In this document: positions 1 through 7,468 of the stretch, in pieces
How the letters are laid out: every line of letters begins with the position of its first letter
How positions within the stretch are numbered: the stretch's first letter is position 1
Source of the DNA: Lignipirellula cremea
Lineage (GTDB): Bacteria; Planctomycetota; Planctomycetia; Pirellulales; Pirellulaceae
DNA length: 64,000 bases
Direction: 5' to 3'
Assembly: GCF_007751035.1 (NCBI RefSeq)
Contig: NZ_CP036433.1
Coordinates: 1,159,001 to 1,223,000 of the forward strand
Program-made: the position numbers and the translations under genes
Notes under the pieces: model-generated
What the model was told of the DNA's origin: nothing
Databases searched by the model: none
The model's input: only the letters and a program-made list of their open reading frames with translations

Positions 1-1224
1 CGTTTGTCCGCCGCGGACGCCGCCGCCGGCCATCCACATGGTAAAGCCGTACGGATTGTGGTCGCGTCCGTTTCCTTTTTCGCTCATCGGAGTGCGGCCG
101 AATTCGCCGCCCCAGATGACGAGCGTATCCTGCAGCAGGCCGCGGCGTTTGAGATCTTTCAGCAGACCGGCGATCGGTTTGTCCGACGCTTTGCACAGAC
201 CGCCGTGGTTCTTTTCGATGTTGTTATGGGCGTCCCATTTGGAGCCGGCGCCGTGGTACAGCTGCACAAAACGGACGCCCCGTTCCACCAGTCGCCGGGC
301 CAGCAGGCAGTCGCGGCCAAAGCTCTGGGTTGCCTGGTCGTCGAGACCGTACAACGCAAAGGTGTCGGCCGTTTCGCTTTCCAGGTCGATCGCCTCGGGG
401 GCTTCGGCTTGCATCCGGAAGGCCAGTTCGTAACTGCGGATGCGGGCTTCCAGCTCGGTCTGCTGGGAGCGCGGGCCGGCGTGCTGCTGGTTCAGTTCGT
501 GCAGCAGGTCGAGTTTGCTGCGCTGCTGCTGCTGGCTGACGCCGGGCGGATTGGCCAGGTTTTTGATCGGCACGGGACCGCTTTGCAGCTCGGCGCCCTG
601 GTAGAGGGCTGGCATGAATCCGGCGCTCCAGTTGCGCGGTCCGTTGGTCGGCTTGCCGCCGTCATTGTTGATGACGACAAAGGCCGGCAGGTTATCGTTC
701 TCGGTCGCCAGGCCGTAGGTCACCCAGGCGCCCAGCGAGGGTCGTCCTCCCAGGATGGAGCCGGTATTCATCTGACAAACGCCGTTGCTGTGGTTGAGTC
801 CCTCGCCATAGCAGGAGCGAATCACGGCGATGTCGTCGACGCACTCGGCCGTATGCGGCAGCCAGTCGGAGACCCAGGTTCCGGACTGGCCGTACTGTTT
901 CCAGCTGCGTTGGGACGGCAGCAGCGGCGCGTCGTACTCGCCCATGGGGGTGATGACGGGGCCGAAACTTGCGGGCAGCGGTTTGCCGGCCAGCTCCTCG
1001 ATTTTTGGCTTGGGGTCGAACAGGTCGATGGCGCTAGGACCGCCTTCCATGAACAGGAAGATCACATTCTTGGCCCGCGGCCGGTGATGCGGCTGGGGAG
1101 AGGCAGCTCTTTCGTCGCTACGAGCCGTTTGTCCCAGCAGGGCCGATAACGCCAAAGCGCCAAAGCCGGCGCCGGCCTGGGTCAGCATTTCTCGGCGGGA
1201 TAGATGCGGCAACAACAAGCTCAT
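1..1224 (-). CDS. DUF1501 family secreted protein, C-terminus cut by window edge
   Basis: Reading left from an ATG at 1224-1222 gives an open frame of 408 codons to the window edge with no stop, so the C-terminus is missing. The protein begins with an arginine pair (SRREML) followed by a small hydrophobic stretch, which looks like a twin-arginine export signal. Family-typical segments follow: NVIFLFMEGGPSAIDLFDPK near residue 45, then LVIWGGEFGRTP and GRDHNPYGFTMWMAGGGVRGG near the broken end. These are the marks of the DUF1501 family, related to the sulfatase/alkaline phosphatase fold. These proteins are abundant in planctomycetes, usually next to DUF1549/DUF1553 cytochromes; biochemical function is not established. 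No partner gene lies on its right, so a partner could only be beyond the left edge. A second family member lies at 40369-41832. Confidence 0.9.
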   Translation of the reverse strand, partial: MSLLLPHLSRREMLTQAGAGFGALALSALLGQTARSDERAASPQPHHRPRAKNVIFLFMEGGPSAIDLFDPKPKIEELAGKPLPASFGPVITPMGEYDAPLLPSQRSWKQYGQSGTWVSDWLPHTAECVDDIAVIRSCYGEGLNHSNGVCQMNTGSILGGRPSLGAWVTYGLATENDNLPAFVVINNDGGKPTNGPRNWSAGFMPALYQGAELQSGPVPIKNLANPPGVSQQQQRSKLDLLHELNQQHAGPRSQQTELEARIRSYELAFRMQAEAPEAIDLESETADTFALYGLDDQATQSFGRDCLLARRLVERGVRFVQLYHGAGSKWDAHNNIEKNHGGLCKASDKPIAGLLKDLKRRGLLQDTLVIWGGEFGRTPMSEKGNGRDHNPYGFTMWMAGGGVRGGQT

Positions 1225-1414
1225 GGGCAGGCCCCAGACAAACGGATCGGCAGGCAGAATCGCCTGATCAAGTATAGCCGATCCGTTGCCTTCTGCGAAA
1301 TATCGAGCGTTTTCGCGGTCAGTTAGTCGGGCGAAAGGGCGGCGAGAGGTTTAGAATGGAGGATGCTCGCTGCTTCCGGGGCCGGATTGCCCCGTTTTCT
1401 CCCGAAGTATTTCC

Positions 1415-1792
1415 ATGCCAACCTGTCCGATCTGCCAGCAACCTTTGACGTCGCCGGGGGCGCGCTGCGCGGTTTGCCAGACGGAGAAGCCGGAAAAGAC
1501 AGGATGTCCGCCCAGTTTGCCGATGAGCGGGCCGCCGCGCCGGCCTCCGCCCCGTCGGGATTCGTCGGACAAGATCACAATCACCGTGCCGCCGGAAAAG
1601 ATCCGCATTCCGCCCGCCCCGCTGCATGACCTGCGCGCAGAGGAATGGGAAAGCCGGGAGCCCGCAGCCCCCCTGGCGGACGCCTCTTCGCAGCGGTTGC
1701 GGCAAAAAGTGCGTGATCTCACGGCGATCGCCGGGCTGCTGGTCGCCCTGTTACTGCTGCTGGCGGGCAGCCTGCTGCTGTTTCTCTTTTAG
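1415..1792 (+). CDS. Small zinc-ribbon protein with C-terminal membrane anchor
   Basis: A 125-residue protein starting at the ATG at 1415. The N-terminus has two CxxC pairs (CPIC at residues 4-7, CAVC at 18-21), a compact zinc-ribbon arrangement. The middle is rich in Pro, Arg and Gly and looks disordered. The last ~22 residues (IAGLLVALLLLLAGSLLLFLF) form one hydrophobic segment reaching the C-terminus, so the protein is probably tail-anchored with the zinc ribbon in the cytoplasm. Function unknown. Codon use matches the neighbours, and the Cys pairs and anchor make it more credible than the overlapping minus-strand frames. Confidence 0.7.
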   Translation: MPTCPICQQPLTSPGARCAVCQTEKPEKTGCPPSLPMSGPPRRPPPRRDSSDKITITVPPEKIRIPPAPLHDLRAEEWESREPAAPLADASSQRLRQKVRDLTAIAGLLVALLLLLAGSLLLFLF

Positions 1793-1867
1793 CAACGCCG
1801 TGTTTGGCGGGTCGTCCGGCCGCGGCGAGAGTGCGGGCGCGCAATCCGTTGGCATCGCTGCGTCCAT

Positions 1868-1903
1868 AAAAAAAGCCCTCTCCAGCGAGAAGCTGAAGAG
1901 GGC
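1868..1903 (-). terminator. Rho-independent terminator after tRNA-Gln
   Basis: On the minus strand, GCCCTCTTCAGC pairs with GCTGGAGAGGGC across a 5-nt loop (a 12-bp stem with one G-U pair), followed directly by seven T residues. It starts five bases past the tRNA 3' end and fits termination of that transcript. Confidence 0.9.
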
Positions 1904-1907
1904 CGAA

Positions 1908-1978
1908 TTACCCCGCTAGGGCTCGAACCTAGAATGAGGGAACCAAAATCCCTAGTGTTACCATTACACCACGGGGTA
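1908..1978 (-). tRNA. tRNA-Gln (anticodon TTG)
   Basis: On the minus strand a 71-nt cloverleaf can be drawn. TACCCCG pairs with CGGGGTA as a perfect 7-bp acceptor stem. The D arm contains AATGGTAA. The anticodon arm is AGGGA-TTTTGGT-TCCCT, giving anticodon TTG. The T arm is CTAGG-TTCGAGC-CCTAG. The discriminator base is A, and CCA is not encoded. TTG reads CAA, so the tRNA accepts glutamine. A terminator follows it. Confidence 0.95.
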
Positions 1979-2042
1979 AAACTTCAAGCCATTTTAGCGG
2001 CTCTGCGCGAAATTCAACATAGGGGTTATGCGAGGAAATACG

Positions 2043-2708
2043 CTATTTGATCTTGCCGATGGTGGAGTTCACCACCGCAAAGGAGAGTTGCTCCAGCTCA
2101 ATCGCCAGATCGACTTCCGACGTACGCACATGGTCGGGCAACGAGATCGCCAGCGGAGCGAAATTGAGGATGCCGGCCACCCCGGCAGCGACCAGTTGAT
2201 CGGCCGCCTGCTGGGCGGCTCCGACCGGCGTAGCGATGATGCCCAGCTGGATCGACTTTTCCCGGGCGACCGCCGGCAGGTCTTCGAGGGAGTAAATGGG
2301 CACCGCTTCCAGCTTGCCGCCAATTTTCCCGGGGTCCGTGTCAAAGGCGGCCACGATGTCAAAGCCTCGCTGGGAGAATCCCTTATATCGCAGCAACGCG
2401 CGGCCGAGGTTTCCGGCTCCGACCAGGGCAATTGGCCAGGAGCGATCGGCGCCCAGGATTCCCCGCACGGTGTCGATCAGTTCGGCGCAGGGGTAACCGA
2501 TTCCAGGCCGCCCGAACTGACCAAAGTACGCCAGGTCTTTCCGTACCTGCGCATCGCTAAAGCCAAGTCTCGAACCAAGTTGTGTCGAACTTGTGGTTTC
2601 GATGCCTTCGCGCACCAGATGCTGAAGTTCTCTCAGGTAAAGGCTCAAGCGAATCACCACGGCCTTGGGCGGCTCGGGACTGCTGCCTTTTTCTTTCGAC
2701 GAAGCCAT
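2043..2708 (-). CDS. rex: Redox-sensing transcriptional repressor Rex
   Basis: 221 residues, the usual Rex length. Residues ~16-65 form the winged helix, with the family-typical segment DAQVRKDLAYFGQFGRPGIGY. A Rossmann domain follows, with the dinucleotide-binding loop GAGNLGRAL at ~97-105, the acidic residue region AAFDTDP, and the C-terminal swapped helix containing AIELEQLSFAVVN. Rex dimers bind DNA when NADH is low relative to NAD+ and release it when NADH builds up, controlling fermentation and respiration genes. No TTGTGA-type Rex operator was noticed near this gene or near the oxidase-like operon at 34.9-37.4 kb. The gene stands alone on its strand. Confidence 0.95.
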   Translation of the reverse strand: MASSKEKGSSPEPPKAVVIRLSLYLRELQHLVREGIETTSSTQLGSRLGFSDAQVRKDLAYFGQFGRPGIGYPCAELIDTVRGILGADRSWPIALVGAGNLGRALLRYKGFSQRGFDIVAAFDTDPGKIGGKLEAVPIYSLEDLPAVAREKSIQLGIIATPVGAAQQAADQLVAAGVAGILNFAPLAISLPDHVRTSEVDLAIELEQLSFAVVNSTIGKIK

Positions 2709-2989
2709 AAACCAGAATTATTCGCCGGGGACAGGGAAAGGGGGGCGGCATTCAATTAACTCTATCGCTGGGAGCGAATCGGGGCAACCGGCGAAAGCCG
2801 CTGGGACGTCGCCTGTGAGCGGGCCCGTTTTTCCGCATGACGAGTATTCCTCGGGCAGGAATCAGTCAGAAATGATGGGCGAGCTCGCAGCGGAACCTTA
2901 TCATGGAAAACGGCGTTCTCCCCCCAGTCAGGGCGGCAGGTCGCCGCATGCCGTTCTTCTTTTCCAGGCCTTTTGTCGAGATACCCCCA

Positions 2990-4450
2990 ATGATGCTGCA
3001 GCAATTTGATCGCTTTTCTCCTCCGCTCCTTTCTGGAGCCCTCCTGGCGTTAGCGGTAGCCCTGACGGTTCCGTCGGCTTCGGCCGCCGAAATGGCGATG
3101 GGTTTCCGTGTGGGCGAGGTCACCCAGGATTCGGCCATCATCTGGACACGTGTGACCCGGCACGCAGAGCGGAACCAGACAGGCTACCGCGAGCCGGTCA
3201 AGCGGGCGGCCCGTGTCGACGCGTACACGCCGTCGACCGTCAAAGTTGAGGATCGCGAAGGGGCAACGCCCGGCGCCGTCGGCCAGGTGCGGGTGTTGTA
3301 TTCGGTGCATGCGGATCGCTCCGAGCCGCAGGCGACCGCGTGGGAAACGGTCGCGGCCGAACAGGACTTTGTGCATCAATTCCCGCTGCAGGGTCTGCAG
3401 TCCGGTACGCGGTACTACCTGCAGGTGGAAGCGCGGGATACGGCGACGGCGCCGGTGAGTGCGACCGCGCTTGGATCATTCGGCACGCCGGCGGCGGCCC
3501 AGGTGTGGCAGGATGTGCAGTTTGGCGTCATCACGGGGCAGTCGTACTGGGACCTGGATCACAAAGACGGTTTTCACATTTATCCGGCGATGCAGGCGAT
3601 GAACCTCGATTTCCTCGTGCCGACCGGCGACACGGTGTACCTGGACAGCGAAGAGCCGCGGGCCCGCACGATCGACCTGGCCCGCTACCATTGGCACCGG
3701 ATGTATTCCCTGCCGCGGCATGTGGCGTTGCATCGGGATACGCCCGGTTACTGGGAGGTCGACGACCACGATACCTGGTGCAACGACTGCTGGCCGACGC
3801 TGAAGGCGCCGTGGATGAATCCGCTGACGTTTACCGAAGGCTTTGACGTTTATCGGGAGCAGAACCCGCTGGGGAAGGCCGCCTATCGAACGTTCCGCTG
3901 GGGAAAGGGACTGCAGGTGTGGATCGTGGAGGGGCGCCTTTACCGCTCGCCCAATACGATGCCTGACGGGCCGGAGAAGACGATCTGGGGAAAAGAGCAG
4001 CTGGCCTGGTTACAGGAGACGATCGCCGCCAGCGACGCCGACTTCCGCGTGCTGATCAGTCCCACGCCGATCGTCGGCCCCGACCGGGACAAGGGGAAGA
4101 ACGATAACCACGCCAACGACGCGTTCGCCTATGAAGGGAACCGCTTTCGCGAGTGGACGAAGGGACTGAAGAACTTTTACACCTGTTGCGGCGACCGCCA
4201 CTGGCAGTACATGTCGGTCGATCCGGCTTCGGGGCTGCGGGAGTTCTCCTGCGGACCGGCCAGCAACGAGCACGCCGGCGGCAATCCCGAGCAGCCGGAC
4301 TGGCAGCCGTTCCTGCGCGTGAAGGGCGGCTATCTCACCGTCGCCGTGACGAAGGAACAGGGCCAGCCGCAGATCGTCTTCCGGCACCACGATGTGCACG
4401 GCAAGGTCGTGCACGAGTACGTCGACGCGAAGGCTCCCAAGGGGCCGTAG
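2990..4450 (+). CDS. PhoD-like alkaline phosphatase / metallophosphatase, secreted
   Basis: 486 residues from the ATG at 2990. The frame is open further upstream, but from here a clear signal peptide follows (LLSGALLALAVALTVPSASA). An N-terminal fibronectin-like PhoD segment contains VTQDSAIIWTRV. The metallophosphatase part contains GDTVYLD, YWEVDDHDTWCNDCW and ISPTPIVGPDRDKGKND, and near the end YTCCGDRHWQYMS. Family members hydrolyse phosphate mono- or diesters outside the cytoplasm with metal cofactors. The active-site spacing differs from classical PhoD (the usual GDxxY...DDHD...NH order is recognisable), so substrate specificity is uncertain. It is a single-gene unit. Confidence 0.85.
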   Translation: MMLQQFDRFSPPLLSGALLALAVALTVPSASAAEMAMGFRVGEVTQDSAIIWTRVTRHAERNQTGYREPVKRAARVDAYTPSTVKVEDREGATPGAVGQVRVLYSVHADRSEPQATAWETVAAEQDFVHQFPLQGLQSGTRYYLQVEARDTATAPVSATALGSFGTPAAAQVWQDVQFGVITGQSYWDLDHKDGFHIYPAMQAMNLDFLVPTGDTVYLDSEEPRARTIDLARYHWHRMYSLPRHVALHRDTPGYWEVDDHDTWCNDCWPTLKAPWMNPLTFTEGFDVYREQNPLGKAAYRTFRWGKGLQVWIVEGRLYRSPNTMPDGPEKTIWGKEQLAWLQETIAASDADFRVLISPTPIVGPDRDKGKNDNHANDAFAYEGNRFREWTKGLKNFYTCCGDRHWQYMSVDPASGLREFSCGPASNEHAGGNPEQPDWQPFLRVKGGYLTVAVTKEQGQPQIVFRHHDVHGKVVHEYVDAKAPKGP

Positions 4451-4848
4451 GCGGGGTGCGGATTTGCCCTGGATCCGGTCTGCAGGATGGCGTCTGCGGG
4501 CGTGTGGCGCAGGCGTCTGGCAGGCCGGGAGAGTCAGGGTGTTTGTGACGGGAGAGCCTTGTTTTTCCGCTCTCCGAAAGGCCCAGGGCGAGTTAACGGT
4601 CAGGGCGCCTTATAGCGAATGTTGGGGTTGCAGCGGTGAAAGATTGGGGGTCGTACCGATCGTGCATTTTCTGTTCGTGCGGGAACCGCTATTTGCATGC
4701 GAATGGCGCAGAGAAAGTATTGGCGCTTGCGCGATTGTTGATAGAGTCAAAGAAACACGGCGAGGCGGGGACAACCGTCCGCAAGGCGCCGCCATTCGCC
4801 TGCCGTGTGTGCCTTCTGGATTGATGGACTGCTTCTATAGGATTCGCC
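4451..4848. other. Intergenic spacer, no feature recognised
   Basis: About 400 bp between the phosphatase and the next gene. A 62-codon frame with a GTG start at 4636 has some Cys residues but no recognisable domain or ribosome site, so I do not call it. No strong hairpin with a T-run was seen. Confidence 0.5.
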
Positions 4849-5418
4849 ATGTTCGACGCCCGGCGCCCGACCGCTGATGAGGTGGAGCACCTGTTACTGA
4901 ACGCCCAGCTGCGTTCCGACATTGAGCCGTACCTCGACGAATCGGTCGACTTGCTCAAAATGCGCACCCTTTCCACGCCTGAAGAAAACGACTTCCTGGC
5001 CTCGATGCTGGCCTGGGAAAGGGCGCCCGTATTGCGGATCAGCCAGTGGTTTGAGCCGGAGCTGATTCTGCCTTCGCCGGATCTGGTGTCCGACCTGGAT
5101 CTGTCGACGCTGCTCTGGGATACGCTGCAGCGATTGTACGAACGGAAGATCGTGCTGGACTTTACCGAGCACCTTTCGGATCGGCAGTTGTACAACCTGT
5201 TGTATCGGGACATTCTGCCTTCGTTTGAAAAGAAGGTCGACCTGCCCAAGAACTACCTGCACTGGCATTGCCTGGATCCCGACGAAGAGCCGCAGCAGTG
5301 GCTGCGTTATTATGCGTCGCCCAAGGAACGGCAGGCCTGGGCGGAAGAGCACGGCGTGAACCCGCCGCCGCTGGAACCGGCCCCGTATCCTCGCAAGATG
5401 CCCCGCCGCGCACTCTAA
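4849..5418 (+). CDS. Conserved-looking protein of unknown function
   Basis: 189 residues from the ATG at 4849, with AGGA about 7 bases upstream. The protein is acidic and Leu-rich with no signal peptide, membrane segment or recognised motif. It looks like an all-helical soluble protein, ending in a Pro-rich basic tail. Codon use matches the neighbours and the frame has no rare features, so it is very probably a real gene. I do not recognise the family and assign no function. Confidence 0.75.
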   Translation: MFDARRPTADEVEHLLLNAQLRSDIEPYLDESVDLLKMRTLSTPEENDFLASMLAWERAPVLRISQWFEPELILPSPDLVSDLDLSTLLWDTLQRLYERKIVLDFTEHLSDRQLYNLLYRDILPSFEKKVDLPKNYLHWHCLDPDEEPQQWLRYYASPKERQAWAEEHGVNPPPLEPAPYPRKMPRRAL

Positions 5419-5935
5419 GCAGCAAGCGAATCGACGCGGGTCTTGCCTCGTCGCTCCCGCACATCCGGGATCCACGAGCGGGGCGTTTCCTTTCCCGTTC
5501 TCCAGCGTCGCGCTATCGACGAAACGTCTGGCCGATCTGACAGGCCAGGCCGCCGGGGCGGAAAGCCGTTACTGCCGGGAACGCTTCTCAGCAGTCGATT
5601 ACCGACAATCGCCCGCGGCAACGGAGATCCCCTCGACCGCCCCCAAAAGGGACGCGTGGTCATCTCCCGCCGGCGAAGCAACGCGTTCCTGGTCTGCCAG
5701 CTTCTCTGCGATCTTCCCAAAGACGCCTCTTCTTCTGCGGCCGCACTCCCCAGGCTCACTCTTTCTCTCAGGAGGGGTCTTTCGGCATGGGAAAAAAAGC
5801 AGCAAAAAGAGCAAAAGGCGGTCACCCGAGCCTTTCCAGTTTGGGACAATCAAGGGATGTCGCCACTTGTTGTGATGCGTGCAGAGCATGGTTTTTTGCA
5901 GTCGCCCTTTCCTTCTCCTTTGTCAAAGCAGGCCC
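5419..5935. other. Intergenic spacer, no feature recognised
   Basis: About 515 bp. Long frames cross it on both strands, but their translations are Arg/Ser/Pro-rich low-quality sequence of the kind produced by GC-rich non-coding DNA. No clear promoter, hairpin or repeat was identified. Confidence 0.5.
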
Positions 5936-6427
5936 ATGAAGAAGTTCAAGCTATTAACTCTCGGTCTGGTCACATGCGCCTTCTGCATGCTTGCAGCCCA
6001 GGGAGTCGCCGTCGCGCAGGGCGACGCCGAAATCGAAGCAGAATTTGTGGCCATGTTGAAGAACGCCACCCTCAAAGGAACCTGGGCGCCGATCCAGCAG
6101 GGGCGGCTGGGAGCCGAGAAGGGGAACGACACCTACCGCATTGCGCGGGTCGAGAAAAACGAAGCTGGCGAATGGACCATCGTCTCTCGCATCTCGGTTC
6201 GCGGTCAAACGATAGAGTTTCCAATTTCCGTATCCGTGAAGTTCGCCGGTGACACTTCGGTGCTTATCCTGGACAATGTTCGCGCCGGTCCCGGCAAGGC
6301 CAACTGGTCCGCACGCATCATGTTTTTCGACGATTTCTACGCCGGCCGTTGGTGGGAAACGACCAACCCCGAACACGGCGGAGCCATCACGGGCGCCATC
6401 AGTCGCACGCCAGATACCTCGCCCTGA
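5936..6427 (+). CDS. Secreted protein of unknown function
   Basis: 163 residues from the ATG at 5936. A Lys pair and a hydrophobic core (LTLGLVTCAFCMLAAQGVAVA) give a good signal peptide with probable cleavage after AVAQG or just before it. The mature ~135 residues have alternating hydrophobic positions suggesting a beta-rich fold, with the segments GTWAPIQ, IEFPISVSVKF and GGAITG. No known domain was recognised. The frame opens further upstream, but only this ATG places the signal peptide at the N-terminus. A hairpin terminator follows at 6484. Confidence 0.7.
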   Translation: MKKFKLLTLGLVTCAFCMLAAQGVAVAQGDAEIEAEFVAMLKNATLKGTWAPIQQGRLGAEKGNDTYRIARVEKNEAGEWTIVSRISVRGQTIEFPISVSVKFAGDTSVLILDNVRAGPGKANWSARIMFFDDFYAGRWWETTNPEHGGAITGAISRTPDTSP

Positions 6428-6483
6428 CGACTCACGCTGGAGGGAACCAATAAAGAACGGTCGCCGTCAACCGACGATGCTTC

Positions 6484-6510
6484 AACCCGGCCGACGAAGC
6501 CGGGTTGTTT
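6484..6510 (+). terminator. Probable rho-independent terminator
   Basis: AACCCGGC and GCCGGGTT form a perfect 8-bp stem around a 7-nt loop, followed by GTTT. It lies 57 bp past the stop of the secreted-protein gene. The T-run is short. Confidence 0.65.
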
Positions 6511-6547
6511 ACCGTGCCTCCCAGCGGCGATCCATCAGGCCCGGCAA

Positions 6548-6604
6548 TCAAAATGGGCCAGCCAAACCTTGCCAGTTGGGCGCGACATTTGATGGCCCCA
6601 ATTT
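6548..6604 (+). repeat. Dispersed ~57-bp repeat, copy A
   Basis: Begins TCAAAATGGGCCAGCCAAAC and ends GATGGCCCCAATT. It matches copy B (6822-6879) over nearly its whole length and copy C (7339-7396) in reverse orientation. Confidence 0.85.
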
Positions 6605-6665
6605 CCGTCGCACTATGGTTGCGGCCAGGTCATTTTCACACCTCTTCCTCCTTCTTTGCGGCTTC

Positions 6666-6786
6666 GCGCCTTTGCGTGAGGTCCCCACTTATGCCATGGA
6701 GATTTTTCAACCGGCTCCTCTTGTCTTCCAGCCATTCAAGGACGGATTGGCGGGGCGGTCACGAAGAGGATCTCACGCAAAGGCGC
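6666..6786. repeat. Inverted-repeat element between repeat copies A and B
   Basis: GCGCCTTTGCGTGAGGTCC at 6666-6684 is complementary to GGATCTCACGCAAAGGCGC at 6768-6786 with one mismatch, enclosing ~83 bp. The core CGCCTTTGCGTGAG resembles intergenic repeats I have seen in many bacteria; here it sits centrally between two direct copies of the 57-bp repeat. No coding sequence was recognised inside. Confidence 0.7.
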
Positions 6787-6821
6787 AAAGTGCCGGTCGG
6801 CAGCGGACCGTTCTTGGAGGA

Positions 6822-6879
6822 TCAAAATGGGCCAGCCAAACCTTGCCAGTTGGGCGCGATCATTGGATGGCCCCAATTG
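6822..6879 (+). repeat. Dispersed ~57-bp repeat, copy B
   Basis: Starts TCAAAATGGGCCAGCCAAAC and continues through TTGCCAGTTGGGCGCGATCA to CCCCAATT. It is the closest copy to C, which lies inverted on the other side of the small gene at 6913-7230. Confidence 0.9.
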
Positions 6880-6912
6880 CCCGTTGCCAATTGCTTCAGT
6901 GAAAGTCGAAAA

Positions 6913-7230
6913 ATGGACACAAGCGATTTCGTGCAGAAGGCGATTGGGCCTGGGTTGAATTTGCATTCCAAAAAACTCACAGATGACATCGAATTCCATA
7001 TTGCCGCACCGGCGAAGTTTTCATTGAAGGAACTCTTGGTAGCGGAACTTGCGAGGGAACTCATGATCGAAATTGACGGGCTTGACGATCGTCAGCAGAG
7101 CATGCTCACCGATGATCGACTGCTGAATAACCCAGAATACTCAAGAGCCGAGCACCGGCTCTCATTCACGATTTCTAATAAGGACTTGGAAGACGTGTTC
7201 GACAAGGTTTGTGAACTGATTACGCAATAG
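6913..7230 (+). CDS. Small protein of unknown function bracketed by inverted repeats
   Basis: 105 residues from the ATG at 6913. An upstream open extension runs through repeat copies A and B, so the ATG just past copy B is the more likely start. There is only a weak purine stretch before it. The protein is soluble and acidic, with no Cys, no membrane segment and no recognised motif. Base composition looks clearly lower in GC than most of the window, as in the genes at 9.1-10.9 kb. Copies B and C of the 57-bp repeat flank it as an inverted pair, so it could be cargo of a small mobile unit. Function unknown. Confidence 0.55.
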   Translation: MDTSDFVQKAIGPGLNLHSKKLTDDIEFHIAAPAKFSLKELLVAELARELMIEIDGLDDRQQSMLTDDRLLNNPEYSRAEHRLSFTISNKDLEDVFDKVCELITQ

Positions 7231-7338
7231 ACCGCTTCCCTGCATTACGCCTCTGAAACCACCTCCCCCACCTCCCTCCTCATCTTCTTAACCGGGCTGG
7301 GCCAGCCGGCCTGAAATGGGGAAATGGGGCGTGGGGAA

Positions 7339-7396
7339 ATGGGGCTATCCAATGATCGCGCCCAACTGGCAAGGTTTGGGTGGCCCCATTTTGATC
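7339..7396 (-). repeat. Dispersed ~57-bp repeat, copy C (inverted)
   Basis: Read on the minus strand it gives TCAAAATGGGGCCACCCAAA then CTTGCCAGTTGGGCGCGATC, matching copy B with a few substitutions. It lies 73 bp left of the IS66 element. Confidence 0.9.
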
Positions 7397-7460
7397 CTTG
7401 TCAAAACGCCCGACTTCGCGACTTGGGTGCATTGCGTTGTTGAACAAACGACTTGACCTC

Positions 7461-7468
7461 GGCTCCTC
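7461..7468. repeat. IS66 target-site duplication, left copy
   Basis: GGCTCCTC directly outside the left inverted repeat; an identical copy is at 8979-8986. Confidence 0.9.

Noticed and set aside
4-1149. 381-codon plus-strand frame over the left-edge gene
   Set aside because: Its translation is Ala/Val/Gly-rich without motifs, while the minus strand reads a clear DUF1501 protein across the same bases.
2043-2989. A Rex operator near rex or the oxidase-like operon
   Set aside because: No TTGTGA...TCACAA-type dyad was found in 2709-2989 or upstream of 37432.
5443-6252. 269-codon frame overlapping the start of the secreted protein gene
   Set aside because: Arg/Ser/Pro-rich shadow sequence without start signal or domain; the overlapping signal-peptide frame is more credible.
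6249-7230. Two frames running through repeats A and B, including a 241-codon version of the small gene
   Set aside because: The repeated DNA gives the same translated phrase in different frames, so the repeats are not coding; only the part after 6913 is kept.
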